Positions 57,301 through 64,000 of a stretch of 64,000 nt of DNA are shown here, piece after piece. The notes beneath the pieces are model-generated. The model was not told where the DNA came from, did not search any database, and saw only the letters and a program-made list of their open reading frames with translations. Made by a program: the position numbers and the translations under genes. Positions within the stretch are counted from its first letter, which is position 1. Each line of letters begins with the position of its first letter. Source of the DNA: Lunularia cruciata (Eukaryota > Streptophyta > Marchantiopsida > Lunulariales > Lunulariaceae); contig OX419757.1 of NCBI GenBank assembly GCA_948567375.1, forward strand, positions 13,330,001 to 13,394,000, in the 5' to 3' direction.

Positions 57301-58960
57301 GGTTGACTTACAAGTAGTCTATCATGCATCCCATCACCACAAACCACACATGCACTAGGATATCTAAGAGCCATGGATGTTGTCTACAATACCTTAGAGA
57401 GTGTGAAAGATTGGTGGAGTTTGACTTGTCTACTAGCCTCTCCTCTCTATGGGTCCAATTCCATTGATGCTCCTCTAGGCTCTAGAGCATGAATTGCACT
57501 CCTAATCACTATGAAAAATGCATCTACTTGTGTTGCTCCACACATGAAGTCCAAGATAACTCTATCACCAAAATAAGAAGTGGGAGCCTCAACACCCAAA
57601 AATGATCTCCGCTGAGCTATATCCAATGCTCCAATTGCTCAATTTGAGTAGCCATGGTTGTATTAGAAGCAAGAGCAAGTACTGTATCCCTACCAAGTGT
57701 GGATCCTCTACCACCTCGAGCTCCTCTACCACCTGCCATAGCAAACCTACCACTCCATAAATCCATGTGAAGGTCAAAGCATTGGTCACCAGTGTGACCA
57801 AATCTATGGCAATAATCACATTGTCTTTGTGATGGCTATGATGCACCAAAAGTATCATGTCCACTATTGTGAGTGCACTCTCTCTTGTGGTGAGATCCAC
57901 CACAAGTCTGACAAGCAAAACCACCACTCATTGGTTACTTTGACCTTAAAATGAAGGTAAAGGTCTAGCTCCACTAGGCCCTCCACTTGCTCCATAAGAT
58001 CTGGGCTGTCCACTTTTTTCTCAAAAGCAAACATGGTATGGTGCACTTTGTTGCACTCTAGAAGAAGAAATAACAATTGTGGATGAAGTCTCCTTACCAA
58101 ATCCAAATATCCCCACTCTTCACTATCTTGAGCTCAATAGCCTTAGCCAAAATAAAGACCACTACCAAAGTAGGTGAAGTAGCATGTAACAATATATCAT
58201 CACATACTCTACATTGCAACTCCTTATCTAAGATCCCATACCAAAATTGGACTGCTTGGACCTTAGTAACTCCTTGAGTGAAACTGATCAGCCATCTCAT
58301 GTGATAGTTTACTTCAAGTGGGCTCTCTCTAACCTTTTGTTGGAACTCATGCAAGCTCCTCAAATTGTTAGTCTTCACTCCTTGGTAGTTCTACCTCAAG
58401 CACTAGAAGAACTCCACCATGGAGTTAAATCTTGGTACTACACCACCACTTGCACCATCTCCAACTAGTGCACCTCCATTAGATCCACCAATGCTACTAG
58501 AGCTAGAACTCATGGGTATTGCCCATCTATCCCTAGCAATTGAGCCTAAAAGGATGGAAATGTCATTTGGAGACCAATATTGTCTCTATAGCTTGATATC
58601 CTTCAAGTGAGCTCTCTTGAACTCATGATAGTCATCCATTGGTGGAACTTCCAAGTGATGAAACAACCCCTTCCATGCCATGAAAGGTATAAAAAAAGTC
58701 AAGTTTTGTATCTATTGCAGATCACACCAACTATCAAACTCCTGAATGAAGTCATCCAACTCAATGGTATCCACTATATCAGAGTAGCATCTAGGGCCTT
58801 TGGAGGCCCCATAAATCTTGTCCATGCCCCACAAAAAAAATGTGGATACACCAAGCACTCTTTCAACTAAATCAGTTTCTATATCAAACTCCAACTCATA
58901 GTCAATCTCCTCCCTCATTAGGACCTGAGATACAAGTTGATATCAAGTGCAACTTTGGGT
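57300..58960 (-). pseudogene. Element A copy 2 gag
   Basis: Readable blocks are MREEIDYELEFDIETDLVE with DDFIQEFDSWCDLQ (58712-58918), FQQKVRESPLEVNYHMRWL and QAVQFWYGILDKE (58094-58378), and a zinc knuckle CDYCHRFGHTGDQC near 57800. At copy 1 stop positions 960, 1224, 1350, 1515, 1740 and 1746 this copy has CAA, and at one nearby position it has TAG where copy 1 has CAG. Confidence 0.82.
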
Positions 58961-59505
58961 AAACCCACAATGTATTGTAATGCTATCTCCTTTAGAATCC
59001 CCAAAGAACTCTGTCATGACAAAGTAACTCAAATTGCAATTGTAACCACCGCAAGTACCCAACCAAGAATCACCACCCACTAATGGGCTCTAACTATGAC
59101 AACTTACATTAGGGGAAAAAGTAACCTATAACTTGCCATCACAACACACACTCTAATGACCTGTAGGTGAACACTTCCTACCTCACCATAGTGAAATATA
59201 GATCATCATTCTAGTCTCACTATTGTGAGCACATACGAGCACCAATGCTCTAAAGTCAATGCATCTCACAAAACATGGTGCACAAATAGGAAGCAAAGAA
59301 TGGAGGAGTTCCAATCACAAGAAATTTAAATGAAACTGTTCATCTAATGAATCAACACCAATCTGACTCTATAACCATTTTGCATTAGACATAATAAGAA
59401 TGTCTACCTACTTCTTAAGCTACAAGTATCACCAAGAATAGGATTAAATTGCCTTTCCTAGCCAAATCTACATATGTATAAGTATCAATGGAACAATCAC
59501 TAGGA
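58961..59505 (-). other. Element A copy 2 leader
   Basis: It aligns with copy 1 1-560, which shows where copy 1's first bases lie in the leader. Confidence 0.7.
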
Positions 59506-59697
59506 CAACAAGTGAAGGTGGACTAGTTGGCTAGGGCACAAGTCTATGAACCAGAGATTTGGGGTTCAAACCTTGTTGTGCACAATCTAGATAGGTGGGT
59601 AAATTTTACCAAAAAATGACAACCAAAACTCATCTAAACTAGTTACACTCACGCCAACACGCTAGCTTGTTGGCCCTTTAATAGATACCATCAAAAA
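59506..59697 (+). mobile_element. tRNA-derived SINE insertion
   Basis: A pol III A box (TGGACTAGTTGG, 59519-59530) and B box (GGTTCAAACC, about 59570) are spaced as in a tRNA. An unrelated body follows, ending in a GATACCATCAAAAAA tail. Target duplications were not found, because the right edge is rearranged. Confidence 0.5.
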
Positions 59698-59860
59698 ATG
59701 GGCAGTGATTATAATCAAGCCACACCTACTTTAGCTAAGAGACTCCCTTTAAGAGATACCATCAAAAAATGGGCAAGCTAAGAGACTCCCTTTAAGAGAT
59801 ACCATCAAAAAATGGGCAGTGATTATAATCAAGCCACACCTACTTTAGCTAAGAGACTCC
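59675..59860. repeat. Three tandem units joining SINE tail and LTR
   Basis: The units 59675-59746, 59747-59789 and 59790-59860 each run from CTTTAA to GAGACTCC. The middle unit carries an internal deletion. Each unit contains the SINE tail, so the duplication happened after the SINE arrived. Confidence 0.85.
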
Positions 59861-59873
59861 AGGTGATATTTGC

Positions 59874-59900
59874 CGGACAGAGACCGACGAGGTCTCTGTC
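59874..59900. repeat. Foldback insertion: 10-base inverted repeat
   Basis: GGACAGAGAC and GTCTCTGTCC flank a 7-base loop. The other element A LTRs lack the left arm, so it is a templated inverted insertion. Confidence 0.8.
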
Positions 59901-60115
59901 CACCATAGCCAAAAACTCAAAGGCTCAGTATTAGAGAAGTGAGCTCTATAGAGTTGCAGTTTGAAGGTATACTCCTCTGCTTGACCTAGGTCGCCAGCCC
60001 TAATGGTCCACCATAGCCAAAAACTCAAAGGCTCAGTATTAGAGAAGTGAGCTCTATAGAGTTGCAGTTTGAAGGTATACTCCTCTGCTTGACCTAGGTC
60101 GCCAGCCCTAATGGT
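59900..60115. repeat. 108-base tandem duplication in LTR remnant
   Basis: The units 59900-60007 and 60008-60115 look identical. Confidence 0.92.
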
Positions 60116-60149
60116 GCCGCTGCCAGTGCAAATGGTGCAAGTGACAATG

Positions 60150-60255
60150 GGTCTCACCATGTGATCAGTAGCCCTAAAAGAATGTGATAGGAATGTTTCC
60201 AGGGTCTCACCATGTGATCAGTAGACCTAAAAGAATGTGATAGGAATGTTTCCAG
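60150..60255. repeat. 53-base tandem duplication at LTR edge
   Basis: The units 60150-60202 and 60203-60255 differ at one base that I can see. The unit spans the LTR break and flanking DNA. Confidence 0.9.
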
Positions 60256-63200
60256 TATACTTATGTAAGCACACCAACCGACCTTACCTCCCAGTTTTGA
60301 TATCAACCAATAGTTGGTTCATACGTATAGTGTTCCTTTTTATAGTTCTCTATTAGTGTGAAATAAGCTAATAAACTGTCTCGAAGGAGCTAGCTAATGT
60401 GAAGGTTAGAACATGTTCCTGCTTTAAGAGCTTATTTCCAACAAAGATATGATTAAGCCAACTACTTTTGCTATATATCCAAAGTCTAAGAACCTCCTAG
60501 ACTTCCATCATACATATGCAGCTCATCTTTAGGAACACAATCTGTAACCTAACATTATGTGATTATAGTATACAAATAGTACTTCATATTTGAGGTTAAC
60601 AAGATAAATGGGCAAGAGTAGTTATTCTTATAAGTTAATATATAAATTATAATAAAATTTTATCTAAGTATGGGGATCGAAATATGATTGACAGGGTGAA
60701 ATCTACTGCCATCTAAGTACATTTATATAAATCTACATGTGGACTTTTGCACCCATATGATATCCCTTGTAATCTCGGGACACATTTCTTGGGACTATTA
60801 AAATTTCAAGGCAAGGGACACATTTCATACAATTAAGGTGTGGTTATAATTATACCCACAGTTTAATTTGAGATCTCAAACTCAACGTCTTTATGTGGAA
60901 TAAACCGTTCCATGAATACTTGGTGATGAAGATGACAATGTCTCATGAGACGAGAAGATCACTGAAACATATAATAGACTGAACAAAGAAATATTGAAAT
61001 TTTCTTAAGGTCCACATTCTTATCAAATTGGTGATACGCATTTTAGTTTCATTGATGCAAAAATCTTATATGCTACATTCATGCATAACGAATTATCTTT
61101 ACCACTATACTTAGAAGAATAGAGCCTCTAGAACATCTAAAGCAGAATTTACTTTTCTCTACTTTCATTTGCAAATGAGTACCTCGAGAAAAATTCCATT
61201 TGTTCTTGACAGTAGGGAGGTCTGAGGGTAGGGGGATGGTGTGGAGACTTTGAATTCAATTGAAATTGAGTAAATGCACGTGATTGAAGAGATGGTAAAT
61301 TGAGAGAAAGTCAGCGAAGGAGGATCGAAGTAGGGCTCACTTCGGGCTATTGGAATAGAGGGAAAGAGGAGGAAGAGGTGGTGGTGGTGGTGAAATTGAT
61401 TCGATATCGCTGAGGGGAGTGAAGTGGGGGCGTGCTACAGGACAGGAAATGGGAGTGGAGGTGCTGCTTGCTGCAGCTGCAAAGATTTTGGAGACTCGTG
61501 AAGCTCAAGAGTGTACTTTAAAGATTATGTGGGATGGATTGAAAGCTGTTGCTACAAGGTTAACATGGAAGACTTAGTTGGACACAGCTGATGAGGTGAG
61601 GAGAGAAGACACGGTCGAAGAAGATGCCACATGCAGAGATGCAGGTGCAGTTTGTGCGTAGCTTTTAGGGTGGTTCTGTCTAGGTGCGGAGAGGAGGTGA
61701 GGTGAGATGAGATGAGGTGGGGGTGGGGAGATCGAATATCAAGCTGCAACTATGGACGTGATCCTCTCCGCGCAGGATGATGAGAGCTCTTTATTGGGAT
61801 CGAGTTAGCTTGATGTAAAAAAACGGTGAAATATAAAAGTCGAGAAGATTATTGGAATATCTACGTTATTGTCAAAGAAAAGAAAAGGCATTCGAAGGAG
61901 AGGAATGGGCTCCTCCTGCCGCTGCTGCTGTTCATGTCGTTGTTGTGGACCTGCTAAATAGCAAGAACAAACAGAACATTACTTGCATACTTACACTCAG
62001 GCCACGGCCACCATAAAAGTATTACTAAGCTATTAGTAGTAGTAGTAGCAGCAGCGCTGTAGTGGAGGTAATCCGGAATGGAGGGAGAAAGGTAAGAGAG
62101 GGGGAATAAAATAATCATAGAGTTGGAAAACCAAGAGTGGAGTAGTGGTGGGGTGGTGGGTGAGTAGTAAAAAGGTTGGTGACTACCCATGTTACATGGG
62201 TAGCCCTAATACTAAATTTCGTCAGCATCTGGGGAAAATGACACGCAAGTCCATTCTCGCGGTTGTGTGCTTTGAGTCTGAATGGCTGGGTGTAAGTTCG
62301 ATGTCTACGAAGTCTGAGCCGAAGGCTAGCTGGCAAACAAGATCAAATTGGGTGAGAAGAAAGTCTGAAGGGGATTAGTGATTGATGGAAACGGGTGTGA
62401 GTCGACATTTGACGCTAAATTCGTAACAAGTGATATTATCAAATCAAATCGAGCTAGTTAGCTTTGCAAAGCGTGGGGTATTTGGATCGGGGATAATTCA
62501 TCGAGGTCCTGGAGCTGCATAGCAAAGCATAGTGTGTGTAACAGCTTTGATTGTGAAAATCTTAATACTAGTTAAAGAACGGTTCACGAAACCGAGAATG
62601 TCATGCAGAGGAACAGAACGGCCCCACAGAGGGTTCAAGGCCAATTTGACCTAGCAGGAAATGCAATGCTATCCATCCATCAATGGAATCCATGTCACCA
62701 GAAAACAAAGGCAAGCTTTATGTGTCAGGAAGGGCTGGCTGGGACGTTCTTGGGAGCCCACCTCATTAATGAGGTGTTTGTCTCCCGGAAAGGGTTATCA
62801 GAAAATCAATGTGGGTAAAAGGTGCACTGCCCTACCACTTTGAGAGAGTATTTTAGATTAGGGTGGTGACTTAAACTTCCCTTAGCAATCAATCACATCA
62901 TCATCATTATCCTTGCTCCGGTAGCGTTGCTGCTGTGAGATGAGCAGATTCTGAATCTGATTATAATTGTTGAAGTTTAATGATTCTGATCATGAAGTTT
63001 CTCGCCTTTTCCCAGCACAGGCCTCGATTGCTGTAGGGTGTCGCAAAGAAAGTCGTTGTTTTATCCCATGTTGCACTGTAGAAAATGTAGGTCGATCCTC
63101 CACAGAAGGCCTTTACAGTAGTACTTCCGCAGGCAGGAGGCAGGCAGGCAGGCGGGCAATTTCGGTAGGCTGCTGCTGTTACTGCTGCAACTGTTCCTTT

Positions 63201-64000
63201 CGATCCAAGATTTTCTTATCTTGTTCCGGTACTCCACCTCTATCTGGCAAGATCGCTGTTGCTGCTGTTGTATGTGTCTATGGAAAACGGCTTAGTTCGA
63301 CCAAAAGCGGAGAGAGAAAGAAAGAGAGCGTGAGAGAAAGAGAGGGAGAGAGAGATGACTGGACTTTGCGGTGACTCCGGACGCTTGCTCTAGGAGGTCA
63401 ATATCATATCATGCTGGCAAAAGCTTTCCCCACAGAACCCGAATCAGTGTCATGGAGGTGGATCTCCACTGCGCATGCGAACTAGAATATCGTTGAACGA
63501 ACTGTGTAGAGTGGACCGATTGTGTTCTCACTCGTTGGTCACTTTGTTTCTGTTTTATTGGCCGGTACTTGCAGGCGAACTGCAGTGAGACTAGACTCGT
63601 GTACCTGTTCCTCGTCTCCTCTCCTCTGCTTAGCACTAGTAGTAGTAATAATAGTAACGCAACACCCCAGCATGCTCATATAAAGCAAGGGTGAACTAAT
63701 TACATTGCCAAGCTTCCTTCCTTCCTCCTTCCCTCTCTCCTCTCATGTGCTTTGGGGGGTGTAACGCGCGCTATAGATAACTCAGACTCGATTGCAAATC
63801 ATTTATCTGCAGTTGCAGTTGATTGATGCAAGCATAGGGCGGTCCGGCATGATATCATGATCCATATGTTGGTCGCTGTACTAAAAACAAAGCTGAAGGA
63901 ACCTAAGGCCCCAACCCACCGATGGTGAACATCAGAGAGTTCATGAATTGGTCTTTTTCTCCTGCTGCTGCTGTAAGCAATCCGTATACTCATTATGCAT
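60256..64000. other. Intergenic spacer, GC-richer from about 61200
   Basis: No conserved coding region recognised. Low-complexity tracts include GGT repeats (61376-61391), AGT/AGC repeats (62034-62056), a GGCA-type run (63134-63156), a purine tract (63310-63358) and CTG repeats. The change in composition and pyrimidine tracts near 63710-63745 would fit the upstream region of a gene beyond the window. Confidence 0.45.
63310..63358. repeat. GA-rich purine tract
   Basis: Almost pure purine sequence of AGAG type. Similar tracts are common in plant promoters and 5' UTRs. Confidence 0.7.

Larger units (their letters stand above)
44634..60178 (-). mobile_element. Element A copy 2: decayed methyltransferase/PHD gypsy element carrying two nested insertions
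   Basis: Read on the minus strand it has a 5' LTR remnant (59699-60178), leader, gag, protease, methyltransferase, RT, RNase H, integrase, PHD finger and 3' LTR (44634-45291), in the same order as copy 1. It is much more AT-rich and has frameshifts, so it is older or more heavily mutated. A solo LTR sits at 50368-51059 and a full element B at 51251-56925. Differences from copy 1 are mostly C/T and G/A. Confidence 0.9.
59699..60178 (-). repeat. Element A copy 2 5' LTR remnant, internally duplicated
   Basis: It matches the middle of the element A LTR (about 8195-8456). The ends corresponding to 7980-8190 and 8457-8641 are missing. The remnant contains tandem duplications and a foldback insertion. 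Confidence 0.75.

Noticed and set aside
59849-60160. Open frame of 103 codons with a perfect internal repeat on the minus strand
   Set aside because: It is the translation of the 108-base tandem duplication in an LTR remnant and not a gene.
61376-62060. GGT and AGT/AGC runs as coding homopolymer tracts
   Set aside because: Surrounding frames are closed and no domain is visible. These are plain microsatellites.

Overview
This window is nuclear DNA of a land plant. It holds one intact, intron-rich host gene surrounded by old, nested retroelements. The host gene encodes an EDM2-family PHD-finger protein. It has 22 inferred exons, every junction fits GT-AG rules and reading phase, and the family is plant-specific. 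A species cannot be named from the sequence. A non-seed plant such as a bryophyte, lycophyte or fern is my guess, because the main retroelement carries a DNMT3-type methyltransferase with linear motif order and I know this combination best from early-diverging streptophytes. Layout, left to right: 1-8641 is most of a Ty3/gypsy element (element A, + strand). 8642-13897 holds two head-to-head parts of a chromodomain Ty3/gypsy element (element B). 14600-15830 is a third gypsy gag/protease relic, and 16555-17839 is a Mutator-like transposase relic. 17840-22775 is AT-rich spacer followed by the upstream region of the gene. 22776-35543 is the EDM2-like gene. 35544-44633 is mostly AT-rich spacer with one decayed gypsy piece. 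44634-60255 is a second, reversed and more decayed copy of element A, containing a solo LTR (50368-51059) and a complete element B (51251-56925, target duplication CCTTC). 60256-64000 is spacer with low-complexity tracts. The main discovery candidate is element A. Its first frame reads gag, two zinc knuckles, protease and then a complete C5-cytosine methyltransferase domain with motifs I to X in linear order. Its second frame (-1) reads RT, RNase H, integrase and a C-terminal PHD finger in the place where chromoviruses keep a chromodomain. One element therefore carries both a DNA-methylation writer and a probable histone reader. The 18 premature stops in the left copy are all TAG or TGA, and its frames have no frameshifts apart from the conserved -1 step. 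At ten of these sites the right-hand copy has CAG or CAA, which is the pattern expected from deamination of methylated cytosine in CG and CHG contexts. Element B is of separate interest: all four of its LTRs here contain canonical heat-shock elements. All alignments and counts were made by eye.
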